A stretch of 16,283 bases of DNA from Anaerolineaceae bacterium UBA4799 (GCA_002402725.1 DHGL01000015.1:6519-22801); one strand, 5' to 3'; positions 8,601 to 14,574 are shown, numbered from the stretch's first letter. Program-made: numbers and translations. Notes: generated by a model not told the origin, from the letters alone.

Positions 8601-9476
8601 GGTGAATCCTTCAGGTACATTAAAAAGGGGAAGGTGGTAGCCCTTTTTAATGAGGTTTACATTGCAGCGCTCGGCGATTTCAAGGGTATTGCTCAATGCG
8701 GAGGGGATATCCGGAAAGAGAGCAGCCATTTCCTGCGGCGAGCGCAGGTAGAAAGTATTCGCGCCCATCTTCATGCGGTTCGGGTCCGAGAGCAGCGAAC
8801 CGGTCTGGATGGCGAGCATGATATCCTGCAGGCGTGCGTCCTCCTGGTCAATGTAGTGCAAATCGTTGGTGGCAACGTACCTGAGGTTGTAACGCTTTCC
8901 CAGGTCAATGAGGACGCGGTTCAGGTCTGGCAACTCACGCAGGGGATGGTTTTGCAGTTCAATGAAAAAATTGTCGCTGCCAAAGGTGTTGATGTACCAT
9001 TCAAGCGCCTTCTGACCGGCTTCTACCCCTTTGTTGAGAATAGTGCGCGGAACCTCGCCAGACATGCACGAGGTTGTGGCAATCAATCCCTCTTTGTGGT
9101 TTTCGAGGAACTCGTGGTCAACACGGGGGTAATAATAAAACCCTTCCAATTGGCCGGCGGTGGCAATCTGCAACAGGTTTTTATAACCTGTTTCATTCTC
9201 TGCCAGCAGCACCAGGTGATAGGAGTGTTTGTCCTTCATCGGGTCGCGGTCGCTCATGCGGCGGGCGGATATATACGCTTCGATGCCGATGAGGGGCTTT
9301 ACCCCGGCTTCGACCGCAGCCGAGAAGAACTCGATAACACCGAACATAGTTCCGTGGTCTGTGATGGCAATGGAATCCATTCCCAAATCCTTCACTTTAT
9401 GGATCAGCTTTTTAATGTTGCTGAAGCCATCGAGGAGTGAATATTCAGTATGGACGTGAAGGTGGGCAAATGACAT
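5655..9476 (-). CDS. dnaE: DNA polymerase III alpha subunit (replicative polymerase, DnaE1 type)
   Basis: 1273 residues from ATG at 9476 (MSFAHLHVHTEYS); eight extra codons from a TTG at 9500 are open but less likely. It is the catalytic subunit of the replicative polymerase. The N-terminal PHP domain keeps all nine expected metal ligands: H7, H9, D16, H41, E66, H87, C137, D205 and H207. The palm carries RGSGAGS (358-364), PDIDLDF (396-402, catalytic D397 and D399) and KVDFLGL with D559. A helix-hairpin-helix region and an OB-fold (VIVAGMVTHIRTTVTKKG, then FATIEDLQGAVELVIFP) follow. About 1065-1168 is a long acidic, Pro-rich linker, and the last about 105 residues form a separate small domain. 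E. coli DnaE is 1160 residues; the excess lies in this linker and tail. No intein is seen. pfkA follows 19 bases downstream. Confidence 0.96.
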   Translation of the reverse strand: MSFAHLHVHTEYSLLDGFSNIKKLIHKVKDLGMDSIAITDHGTMFGVIEFFSAAVEAGVKPLIGIEAYISARRMSDRDPMKDKHSYHLVLLAENETGYKNLLQIATAGQLEGFYYYPRVDHEFLENHKEGLIATTSCMSGEVPRTILNKGVEAGQKALEWYINTFGSDNFFIELQNHPLRELPDLNRVLIDLGKRYNLRYVATNDLHYIDQEDARLQDIMLAIQTGSLLSDPNRMKMGANTFYLRSPQEMAALFPDIPSALSNTLEIAERCNVNLIKKGYHLPLFNVPEGFTTQTYLKKLCEDGLKVKYPGRSDDPEVRQRLEYELKIIHEMGFDAYFLIVWDLCRYAAENNVWYNTRGSGAGSIVAYSLNITLIDPLKHALLFERFLNPSRSEMPDIDLDFQDDKRAQILQYCAEKYGSDKVAQIITFGTLGARAAIRDVGRVMDVPLSEVDRISKAVPAMIPDETVTIAKAIEKSPEFQTIYNEGGYVKDLIDTASRMEGVARNAGTHAAGVVITDVPLLEYLPLHRPTSNAEESPIKSVTQFEMNIITKLGLLKVDFLGLATITIIHKACDLIKERHHIEFDLHNIPLDDPETFEFISKGHTAGLFQLEGTGMTRYIMQMQPQNLAHIIAMVALFRPGPMEIIPNYLSRMHGEEEVTYEHPVMERIFKETYGLPVYQEQLMMAVMELAGYTASEADNLRKAISKKIKEAVEEHREKFIAGAQKNNISADQARQIFTGWEGFARYGFNKSHAADYGVIAVETAYLKLHYPVEYMTALLSVTKDESSKVAFYVADARSMGIEILPPDINNSEWDFCIEDYPDGRSAIHFGLGAVKNVGIAPVDLIFQARQSGDFKDLNDFVRRVDLHSVGKRSLECLIKVGALDRFGPRRALLDVVDNLISVSNSHFRAAECGQMSIFGSAAGLEEEIHLPAGILLDRRMQLEWEKELLGMYISDHPISPYLPLIRQQATHSTRDLAEAGDKQKVIVAGMVTHIRTTVTKKGDQMAFATIEDLQGAVELVIFPRVWERMGALVKMESVILVEGKMDLAKSDAKVLVDVIKPLREEDIPAFEMPADNPSNRGVEETWQTDIDTMRFVDQVNGYEEPPLSDEETTWQVSMPPAATAFENHVDEPEAENIPAPLSPQPVLAATTIREPRGGDEVTGETPSRGFVRPPVIMSPLITLTGTAETGGIRLVTVTIKSSGEKERDVRRIRLVHGVLNSFPGQDRFCFMLYEHGYRHLLDFPNDTTNASKELVEQLAELVGRENIQVENL

Positions 9477-9505
9477 TGCTGACCGCGGTCTCGCTCTCAA
9501 CTGGT

Positions 9506-9521
9506 AATATTTGAAAATATT
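9506..9521. repeat. AT-rich inverted repeat at the dnaE promoter
   Basis: AATATT (9506-9511) and AATATT (9516-9521), separated by TGAA, form a 6-bp dyad that overlaps the dnaE -10 box and reaches the expected transcription start. An operator is possible, but a dyad this short and AT-only could be chance. Confidence 0.3.
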
Positions 9522-9524
9522 ATA
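9519..9524 (-). promoter_or_regulatory. Putative extended -10 promoter of dnaE-pfkA
   Basis: On the minus strand TGC-TATAAT reads toward dnaE, with TATAAT at 9524-9519, about 42 bases before the ATG at 9476. The upstream TG of an extended -10 is present. No clear -35 element is visible. An AATATT-tgaa-AATATT inverted repeat (9506-9521) lies over and just downstream of it. Confidence 0.5.
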
Positions 9525-9529
9525 GCATG

Positions 9530-9678
9530 CGCAGATTCGCAGTTTCTTAAGAGTCAGTCATCCCCATTCAAATTTAAGGAAGGTCAGATTTCAACGCGGC
9601 AAGGCGAATCAGACACCGGGATGGGAGATTCTGGCAACAGGCTTTTATTTAAGATAATTTTGAATCTTAAAACAATTG
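9530..9678. other. Intergenic stretch between the CYTH gene and the dnaE promoter
   Basis: About 150 bases with no convincing reading frame. Its one visible structure is an 8-bp AT-rich inverted repeat, TTTAAGAT (9648-9655) with ATCTTAAA (9664-9671), located 8 bases past the CYTH stop on the minus strand. It may be a weak minus-strand terminator, followed by TAAAAG, but the stem is poor in GC. Nothing else is evident. Confidence 0.4.
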
Positions 9679-10305
9679 TTACAAGAAAAACGGTCGGTCT
9701 GCCGGGCGCACGCCCAGGTCGCTACCGGTGAGTGCGATATCAGCGAATGCGGCGAAGGTCAAATCCCGCATGGTGAGTCCCCTGCCACGTTTGAGCGTCT
9801 CGAAGAGTTCGAGGTAACTGGATTCAATGCGCGTCTCCCAATCCATAGAGAGCACGGCAGCCGTCGAGCGGATGACAGCGGTGTCAGCGCCTTCGATCTC
9901 GCAAAAATTGCCGTAGGGTAATTCGTCGAGGGTGATTAGCAATCCGTTGAGGCGGTACATGGCACGCCATTTTTCATAGCTCACGGTGAGTACATACCCC
10001 AACCCTTCGAGGATCAACCAGGCGTTACCCAGGTTATCCACTTCGACCTCGTATTCAAGGCGCGTGCGCACGCCATCGATAGTAGAGGAAGGGCCTTTGA
10101 ATGTAAGAATATCGCGCACATCATGGCGCAGACGCAGCGCCCGCCCTGAAAGGGTAAGCGCGCCATCCGGCGTGTCGAAGCGGTAGTTCGTTTCGCGGGT
10201 ACGCGCCTGCACCTGTTCGGCCCCAAGGGAGACCAGCCGATCACGTAACGCGGGCAGGTCAGATAGGTAAAACTTCACTTCCATTTCGACGGTGGTTTGT
10301 GCCAT
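9679..10305 (-). CDS. CYTH-domain protein (class IV adenylate cyclase / triphosphate-tunnel family)
   Basis: 208 residues from ATG at 10305, chosen because GGAGG lies 6 bases upstream on the minus strand; a TTG at 10311 is open in frame but badly placed. The N-terminal EMEVKFY (residues 7-13) is the E-x-E-x-K signature of CYTH proteins, which bind triphosphate groups inside a beta-barrel tunnel. Other matching elements are ETNYRFDTPDG, LRLRHD, ILTFKGP and RTRLEYEVEV, with alternating Arg/Lys/Glu strands that line the tunnel, and later DELPYGNFCEIEG. Members include CyaB adenylate cyclase, thiamine triphosphatase and inorganic triphosphatase; the sequence does not decide which applies. The stop of the upstream membrane-protein gene lies 2 bases before this ATG, so translation is probably coupled. 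Confidence 0.85.
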   Translation of the reverse strand: MAQTTVEMEVKFYLSDLPALRDRLVSLGAEQVQARTRETNYRFDTPDGALTLSGRALRLRHDVRDILTFKGPSSTIDGVRTRLEYEVEVDNLGNAWLILEGLGYVLTVSYEKWRAMYRLNGLLITLDELPYGNFCEIEGADTAVIRSTAAVLSMDWETRIESSYLELFETLKRGRGLTMRDLTFAAFADIALTGSDLGVRPADRPFFL

Positions 10306-10307
10306 GG

Positions 10308-10754
10308 TCAACCTCCGGGCATGTCTTTAGATGTGCTGCCAGTCCCTTTCATGTAAGGTTCGAGTAACCAGGATGATACTAACACAAATGCCAGTACTAA
10401 CACAGATATCACGAGAGGAAAAAGGTGGTTCTTGAATGGCTGCGGGTTACGCGTGAGCACGAGGCGGTCAAACCAGAACCAGGTGAAAATCAGCAACGCG
10501 CAGACCTGACCGAGGCGCGGCGCGAAACGCCACCTTCCCCACAAGACCAGCGCTGCTGATAAGGAAAGGAGGGCGAGTAACAGGGTCTTGAAGAGCAGGT
10601 ACACCGGGTGCGGAAAATAATCAGCAGCCAGCAGCCATTTCCAGGATTGCAGCGTCTGCGGGATGCCGGCGAGGTTCGCCAGGAATACGAGAATAAAGAA
10701 ACCGGCGAGCAGATGCAGCAGAAATGGGGGGCGGACCCTGGTGGTTTGTTCCAT
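10308..10754 (-). CDS. Hypothetical four-helix membrane protein
   Basis: 148 residues from ATG at 10754. Four hydrophobic segments are visible: about 11-30 (FLLHLLAGFFILVFLANLAG), about 51-72 (VYLLFKTLLLALLSLSAALVLWG), about 84-96 (VCALLIFTWFWFDRL) and about 112-131 (LFPLVISVLVLAFVLVSSWLL). The short N-terminus and the loops carry Arg/Lys. I recognise no named family; small proteins with this WFDRL-type third helix seem common in Chloroflexota, but that is from memory. The stop at 10308-10310 is 2 bases from the CYTH start, so the two genes form one transcription unit. No ribosome-binding site is seen before its ATG, and the predicted transcription start is only about 8 bases upstream, so initiation may be nearly leaderless. 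Confidence 0.75.
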   Translation of the reverse strand: MEQTTRVRPPFLLHLLAGFFILVFLANLAGIPQTLQSWKWLLAADYFPHPVYLLFKTLLLALLSLSAALVLWGRWRFAPRLGQVCALLIFTWFWFDRLVLTRNPQPFKNHLFPLVISVLVLAFVLVSSWLLEPYMKGTGSTSKDMPGG

Positions 10755-10768
10755 GGTAAGTGTTGTGG

Positions 10769-10800
10769 ATTATAGCACGCGACATCACGCGGCGCGTCAA
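10769..10800 (-). promoter_or_regulatory. Promoter for the membrane protein-CYTH operon
   Basis: Minus strand: TTGACG at 10800-10795 and a perfect TATAAT at 10774-10769, preceded by TG in the extended -10 position (TGCTATAAT). The 20-base spacer is long, so the extended -10 probably matters most. The -35 box abuts the -35 box of the opposite promoter. Confidence 0.55.
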
Positions 10801-10806
10801 CTTGAC
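10796..10806. repeat. Dyad GTCAA-c-TTGAC between two divergent promoters
   Basis: GTCAA (10796-10800), one C, then TTGAC (10802-10806). It is formed by the two back-to-back -35 boxes. It could simply be the consequence of adjacent TTGAC hexamers or a shared regulator site. Confidence 0.45.
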
Positions 10807-10829
10807 AGCCGCTTAAAGTCGGATATACT
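10802..10829 (+). promoter_or_regulatory. Sigma70-type promoter upstream of the small membrane protein and gatCA
   Basis: A perfect TTGACA at 10802-10807, a 16-base spacer and TATACT at 10824-10829. Predicted start is near 10836, giving a leader of about 29 bases with GAAAGGGG before the ATG at 10865. It is the best-formed promoter in the window and would drive the small gene and the gatC-gatA-M-R series. Confidence 0.75.
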
Positions 10830-10864
10830 GACAAAGACCTTGCGAGAGAAAGAAAGGGGCTCGG

Positions 10865-11104
10865 ATGAAAATCTCTATCTGGGATATTCTGACCATTGTG
10901 TTGATCATCGCCGCGCTGGTGTTGCTGGTGGTGGTGCTGGTGATCTTCACCAATCCTGATTCCCGCATCAACCCGTTTCCCTTCCCCACGCTCCCGCCGA
11001 CCATCGTGGTACCCACGCCGACCCCCACACTGCTACAAATGCCGCCTACCTGGACGCCCACACCACTATTCGAGGCGACACCTGTCTTAACCGGAACTCC
11101 TTAA
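10865..11104 (+). CDS. Small single-pass membrane protein with Pro/Thr-rich tail
   Basis: 79 residues from ATG 10865, with GAAAGGGG about 6 bases upstream. Residues about 6-28 (WDILTIVLIIAALVLLVVVLVIF) form one transmembrane helix. The rest is Pro/Thr-rich and low-complexity (PFPFPTLPPTIVVPTPTPT, then a TPTPLFEATPVLTGTP end), the style of extracytoplasmic stalks or linkers common in Chloroflexota envelope proteins. No family is recognised and no function can be assigned. It is the first gene behind the strong promoter at 10802-10829 and stands 41 bases before gatC without an obvious terminator, so it may be the lead gene of the gat transcript. Confidence 0.65.
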   Translation: MKISIWDILTIVLIIAALVLLVVVLVIFTNPDSRINPFPFPTLPPTIVVPTPTPTLLQMPPTWTPTPLFEATPVLTGTP

Positions 11105-11145
11105 TACTTACCCGCATACTCCAAAGATGAAGCGAGAGTTGAACC

Positions 11146-11466
11146 ATGAGCGAACAGATAACAAAAGAGGTGTTTGACCATCTGGTTGGCCTGGCCGCGC
11201 TGCAGCTGGATGCAGAACAGGCGGAATACTTGCGCCGGCAATTGAACAACCAGTTAAAAGCCATCGCTGAACTGGAAGCCATTCCGCTGGATAAAGATGT
11301 GCCCATCAGCCTGCACGGCGTGCCCTTTGAAGAACCCGCCAGCGCGCCGCCGCGTGACGATGAGTGGAAGCCCTACCCTGACCCGGCGGGCATCCTGGCG
11401 CAGGCGCCGCAGGTGGAAGACGGCTATATTGTGGTTCCTGATATCCCTCATACCGAGTTAAAGTAG
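11146..11466 (+). CDS. gatC: Asp-tRNA(Asn)/Glu-tRNA(Gln) amidotransferase subunit C
   Basis: 106 residues from ATG 11146. GatC wraps around the GatA/GatB interface and stabilises the amidotransferase that converts Glu-tRNA(Gln) and Asp-tRNA(Asn) to the amidated forms. The N-terminal helices (VFDHLVGLAALQLDAEQAEY, then LNNQLKAIAELEAI) and the C-terminal stretch (DPAGILAQAPQVEDGYIVVP) fit the family, in which an N-A-P-x-x-x-D-G-Y-F-x-V-P type ending is typical. It is slightly longer than the usual about 95 residues. Only a weak GCGAGAG-like ribosome-binding site precedes it. gatA begins 5 bases after its stop. Confidence 0.93.
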   Translation: MSEQITKEVFDHLVGLAALQLDAEQAEYLRRQLNNQLKAIAELEAIPLDKDVPISLHGVPFEEPASAPPRDDEWKPYPDPAGILAQAPQVEDGYIVVPDIPHTELK

Positions 11467-11471
11467 GCCGC

Positions 11472-13061
11472 ATGGAATTCTGTGATCGCAACGCACTTGA
11501 ATTAGCGCGCCTGGTGCGCAGCCGCGAGACCTCCGCCGTGGAAGTTGTGAAAGCCTGCCTGGAACGCGTCGCGCTGGTGGATGGGCGACCGGGTTCGTTG
11601 GAGCAGGCGCCGCTCTCCGATGAGGATAAAAAGCGCGTACACGCTTTTATCACCCTGACCGGAGAAGGCGCGCTACAGCAGGCAGTGGAGATTGACCGCA
11701 GGCTGGCTGCTGGTGAAGACCCCGGGGCGCTTGCCGGCGTGCCTTTCACGGTGAAAGATATTTTCTGTGTCGCAGGTACCTTCTCAACGGCGGCTTCAAA
11801 AATATTGGCGAACTTCAAAGCCCCTTACACCGCCACCCCGGTGCAGCGCATGCAAAACGCCGGCGCCATTATGCTGGGCAAGGTCAACCTGGATGAATTT
11901 ACTTATGGTTCTTCCAATGAATCCTCAGCCTACCAGCCCAGCCCGCGCAACCCGTGGAAACCCGACCGCGTACCAGGTGGTTCCTCAGGCGGCAGCGCCG
12001 CCAGCGTAGCCGCGGGTGAGGCTCCGTTATCACTGGGCACAGACACGGCCGGCTCCATTCGCCAACCTGCGGCATTCTGCGGAGTGGTGGGGGTCAAACC
12101 CACCTACGGGCGGGTTTCGCGCTACGGGCTGATTGCCTTTGCTTCCTCACTCGATTGCCCCGGACCGGTGGCGCGCAATGTGAAAGACGCCGCCGCTATG
12201 CTGGGGGTCATCGCCGGCGCGGATGAGCACGATGCCACCGCCGTGCCCCTGTCGGTACCCGATTACCTGGAAGGCATCGAGGATGGCGTGAAGGGAATGA
12301 GGATTGGTTTATCGCCTGATTATTTCCGCATAACCTACCCCGACCCGGCGAGCGGCGAATTGCTCAGCCAGCCGTTGCCACCGGAGATCGAGCGTTCGGT
12401 GCGCGCTGCCGCCGAGATACTGGCGGCCATGGGGGCGGAAATTATCGAGAATGTGCCCATGCCCAACACGCGCTTCGGCATCCCGGCGTATTTTGTCATC
12501 AGCCGCGTCGAAGCCGCCTCCAACCTGCACCGCTATGACGGCGTGAAGTACGGGCTGCGCAGCGAGGTGCCCACAACGGACCTGAAGGAAATGTACAGGT
12601 TCACGCGCAACCAGGGTTTCGGGCTGCAGCCCAAACTGCGCATCCTTATGGGGATGTACGTGAGCGCGGCGCAGTACAGCGAACAATATTACCGGCGCGC
12701 GCTGCAAGTGCGCACCCTCATCCGCCGCGACTTTGAAGAGATATTTACCCCGGCGGGTGCGTACCGGCTGGACGCACTGCTGACGCCGACCACGCCCACC
12801 ACAGCCTTCGAGATGGCAGCGGTGTACGGTGACTCGGTGCTGATGCAGTACGCCGACCAGCTGACAGTGCCCGCCAACCACGCTGGCGTGCCAGGGTTAT
12901 CTCTGCCCGCCGGGTTGGATGGTGATGGGCTGCCTATCGGCATCCAGCTGCTAGGCGCAGATTACAACGAGAAGACGCTGTTCCGCGTGGCGCGGGCTTA
13001 CGAGATGGCCACGGAAAATGAAGATTGGCGCAAACAAAAACCGGATGTGTTAACAAAATGA
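11472..13061 (+). CDS. gatA: Asp-tRNA(Asn)/Glu-tRNA(Gln) amidotransferase subunit A
   Basis: 529 residues from ATG 11472. GatA is the amidase-signature subunit that releases ammonia from glutamine for transfer to misacylated tRNA. The catalytic triad can be placed: Lys95 in GVPFTVKDIF, cis-Ser171 in GGSSGGS (169-175) and nucleophile Ser195 in DTAGSIRQPA (191-200). The 24-residue spacing between the two serines matches known family members. DEFTYGSSNESSAY and GVVGVKPTYGRVSRYGL are further hallmarks. It is longer than the usual about 490 residues, with an insert near 37-55 and another around the PDPASGELL segment. The stop TGA at 13059-13061 overlaps the ATG of a foreign-looking DNA methyltransferase. 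In a normal operon gatB would follow here; instead gatB begins 2.1 kb later. Confidence 0.96.
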   Translation: MEFCDRNALELARLVRSRETSAVEVVKACLERVALVDGRPGSLEQAPLSDEDKKRVHAFITLTGEGALQQAVEIDRRLAAGEDPGALAGVPFTVKDIFCVAGTFSTAASKILANFKAPYTATPVQRMQNAGAIMLGKVNLDEFTYGSSNESSAYQPSPRNPWKPDRVPGGSSGGSAASVAAGEAPLSLGTDTAGSIRQPAAFCGVVGVKPTYGRVSRYGLIAFASSLDCPGPVARNVKDAAAMLGVIAGADEHDATAVPLSVPDYLEGIEDGVKGMRIGLSPDYFRITYPDPASGELLSQPLPPEIERSVRAAAEILAAMGAEIIENVPMPNTRFGIPAYFVISRVEAASNLHRYDGVKYGLRSEVPTTDLKEMYRFTRNQGFGLQPKLRILMGMYVSAAQYSEQYYRRALQVRTLIRRDFEEIFTPAGAYRLDALLTPTTPTTAFEMAAVYGDSVLMQYADQLTVPANHAGVPGLSLPAGLDGDGLPIGIQLLGADYNEKTLFRVARAYEMATENEDWRKQKPDVLTK

Positions 13062-13063
13062 CA
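13057..13063. repeat. Left copy of AATGACA direct repeat bracketing the island
   Basis: AATGACA here spans the gatA stop and the methyltransferase start; an identical heptamer at 15182-15188 spans the gatB start. It could be a target-site duplication or a recombination scar, but a 7-base match at two start codons could also be chance. Confidence 0.3.
13058..13061 (+). promoter_or_regulatory. ATGA stop-start overlap, gatA to methyltransferase
   Basis: The methyltransferase ATG (13058-13060) overlaps the gatA TGA (13059-13061). No convincing ribosome-binding site lies upstream, so re-initiation by ribosomes finishing gatA is the likely route of translation. Confidence 0.7.
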
Positions 13064-14005
13064 ACAATTAATATTCAGAATAGCTTTTCCCCCGAAGCAA
13101 ATTGTATTCTATTTAAGGGAAATGTCTTGGATTTGATGCCTGAAATTCCAGACAAACATGTTCAATTAATTGTCACATCACCTCCCTATAATCTAGGAAA
13201 AGTATACGAAGAACGAGTTGATTTCGATATTTACTTAGATGAACAAAAGAAAATAATCAATCAATGTAATCGAATTATAAGAGATGAAGGGAGTATTTGT
13301 TGGCAAGTTGGAAATCACGTGAGGAATGGCGAGATCATACCATTAGATATTCCATTATTCCCGATTTTTTATGATCTTGGATTTCATCTGCGAAATCGAA
13401 TTGTTTGGTATTTTGGGCATGGACTTCATGCCTCAAAAAGGTTTTCAGGAAGGTACGAAGTAATATTATGGTTCACAAAAACTAATAATTATGTCTTTAA
13501 TCTCGACAATGTTCGTATACCTCAAAAATACCCAAATAAAAAGCATTTTAAAGGTCCGAAAAGGGGTGAATTATCCGGAAATCCTCTCGGAAAAAACCCC
13601 TCAGATGTATGGGAAATACCTAATGTAAAAGCAAATCATATAGAAAAGACTATACACCCATGCCAGTTTCCAGTCGAATTAATAGAGAGACTTGTTCTAG
13701 CCTTATCAAATGAAGGAGATGTAGTATTTGATCCTTTTATGGGTGTTGGAACAACAGCAATTGCCTCGTTATTACATAATAGGAAATCGATTGGAGCAGA
13801 GATAATACCTGAGTACGTTCAAATAGCACAAGAGAGAATAAGGTTGGCAGAAAGTGGAAAGTTAAGAATTCGACCGATGGATAGAGAGGTATATGACCCA
13901 GAACATTCTGCTGTATATAAACCCCCAAAAGTAGTTAATTTTGGAATTCCTAGTCAACCCCATCTACTTAAGGAAAAACCGCGAAATGAGAAAGGGCGAA
14001 AATGA
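13058..14005 (+). CDS. Type II DNA methyltransferase, beta class, probably N4-cytosine
   Basis: 315 residues from ATG 13058, the first start in the AT-rich DNA; an in-frame TTG at 13025 lies inside gatA and would add gatA-derived residues. The catalytic motif IV is TSPPYN (40-45) and the S-adenosylmethionine motif I is FDPFMGVGTTA (224-234), placed after it, which is the beta-class order. HPCQFP (200-205) fits the motif X region just before motif I. An S-P-P-Y motif is typical of N4-cytosine enzymes, whereas adenine enzymes usually have D/N-P-P-Y; the assignment to m4C is therefore likely but not proven. The partner endonuclease belongs to the BglII/BstYI type, whose cognate methylases modify sites around GATC. 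The protein would protect host DNA from that enzyme. Codon use is AT-rich, unlike gatA. Confidence 0.9.
   Translation: MTTINIQNSFSPEANCILFKGNVLDLMPEIPDKHVQLIVTSPPYNLGKVYEERVDFDIYLDEQKKIINQCNRIIRDEGSICWQVGNHVRNGEIIPLDIPLFPIFYDLGFHLRNRIVWYFGHGLHASKRFSGRYEVILWFTKTNNYVFNLDNVRIPQKYPNKKHFKGPKRGELSGNPLGKNPSDVWEIPNVKANHIEKTIHPCQFPVELIERLVLALSNEGDVVFDPFMGVGTTAIASLLHNRKSIGAEIIPEYVQIAQERIRLAESGKLRIRPMDREVYDPEHSAVYKPPKVVNFGIPSQPHLLKEKPRNEKGRK
14002..14005 (+). promoter_or_regulatory. ATGA stop-start overlap, methyltransferase to endonuclease
   Basis: The endonuclease ATG (14002-14004) overlaps the methyltransferase TGA (14003-14005). An AAAGGG at 13991-13996, 5 bases upstream, may also serve as a ribosome-binding site. 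This order lets methylase be made before or with the nuclease. Confidence 0.7.
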
Positions 14006-14547
14006 AGGTTGTTTATGAATATTCACATTTAGGGGGCACAGAAATATTAAAAGTCAGATATCCAAAATTGGAATGTGAAATTTATGATGTGATTGATTCA
14101 GTAACGGCAAATAGGATAAAGGAAAGTAAGGAAAAAACAAAGATTGGTAGAATGTTATACGCACCTACAGACATGAATGATCAGTTTAAAAGAGCTTTTA
14201 ACAAAAGAAATTTCTTAGAATTACGTGATACATACTCTATTTCCATACCCAATTCATCAGTCGTTATTCCTGGTGCATATAAACAAGTAGATTTTGTCAG
14301 AGAAAAAGTACTGGTAGAGGTTCAGTTTGGTAAGTACGCGTTCATGTTCTATGATATGGCGAAATTCCAGTATTTTTTTAATGAAAACAAGGCCGATGTT
14401 GGTGTAGAAATTGTTCCTTGTCATAACCTACACCATTTGATGTCGTCGGGCGTTTCGTATGGTGAACAACTTGTTTATGATATTGAACGTCTAAAACGTC
14501 ATTTCCCAGCTGTACCTGTAAAGGTAATATTAATAGATGTCGAATAA
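14002..14547 (+). CDS. Type II restriction endonuclease, BglII/BstYI family
   Basis: 181 residues from ATG 14002. The N-terminal EYSHLGGTEILKVRYP and the KESKEKTKIGRMLYAP segment, then VDFVREKVLVEVQFGKYAFM and DVGVEIVPC followed by MSSGVSYGEQLVYD, resemble BstYI as I remember it. The active site reads D97-x8-E106-x-Q108, the same spacing and unusual Gln as BglII (D84, E93, Q95) and BstYI (D119, E128, Q130), a variant of the PD-(D/E)xK nuclease core. BglII cuts AGATCT and BstYI cuts RGATCY, so a GATC-centred hexamer is predicted for this enzyme. At 181 residues it is shorter than both (about 223 and 203) but contains the whole core. It starts inside the methyltransferase stop. No controller (C) gene is seen. 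Confidence 0.85.
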   Translation: MKVVYEYSHLGGTEILKVRYPKLECEIYDVIDSVTANRIKESKEKTKIGRMLYAPTDMNDQFKRAFNKRNFLELRDTYSISIPNSSVVIPGAYKQVDFVREKVLVEVQFGKYAFMFYDMAKFQYFFNENKADVGVEIVPCHNLHHLMSSGVSYGEQLVYDIERLKRHFPAVPVKVILIDVE

Positions 14548-14574
14548 TTACGTTGCCATTTAAACGTATGTAAA

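Noticed and set aside
8634..9440. 268-codon plus-strand open frame opposite dnaE
   Set aside because: It is antisense to the strongly conserved PHP and N-terminal region of dnaE, resembles no family and has no ribosome-binding site; such mirror frames are common in GC-rich genes.
5655..9476. Intein in dnaE, suggested by the large size
   Set aside because: Polymerase motifs are continuous and in order; the extra length is an acidic linker and C-terminal tail, with no intein splice motifs.
9477..9500. TTG start eight codons upstream in dnaE
   Set aside because: The translated MRARPRSA adds nothing conserved, while the ATG at 9476 gives the usual start just before the HLHVH motif.
12309..12881. 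190-codon minus-strand open frame in gatA
   Set aside because: Antisense to a clear amidase gene, with low-complexity His/Gln/Arg-rich translation typical of shadow frames.
13025..13057. Upstream TTG start for the methyltransferase
   Set aside because: It lies within gatA, would add residues coded by GC-rich gatA sequence, and has no ribosome-binding site; the ATG at 13058 in the ATGA overlap is better.
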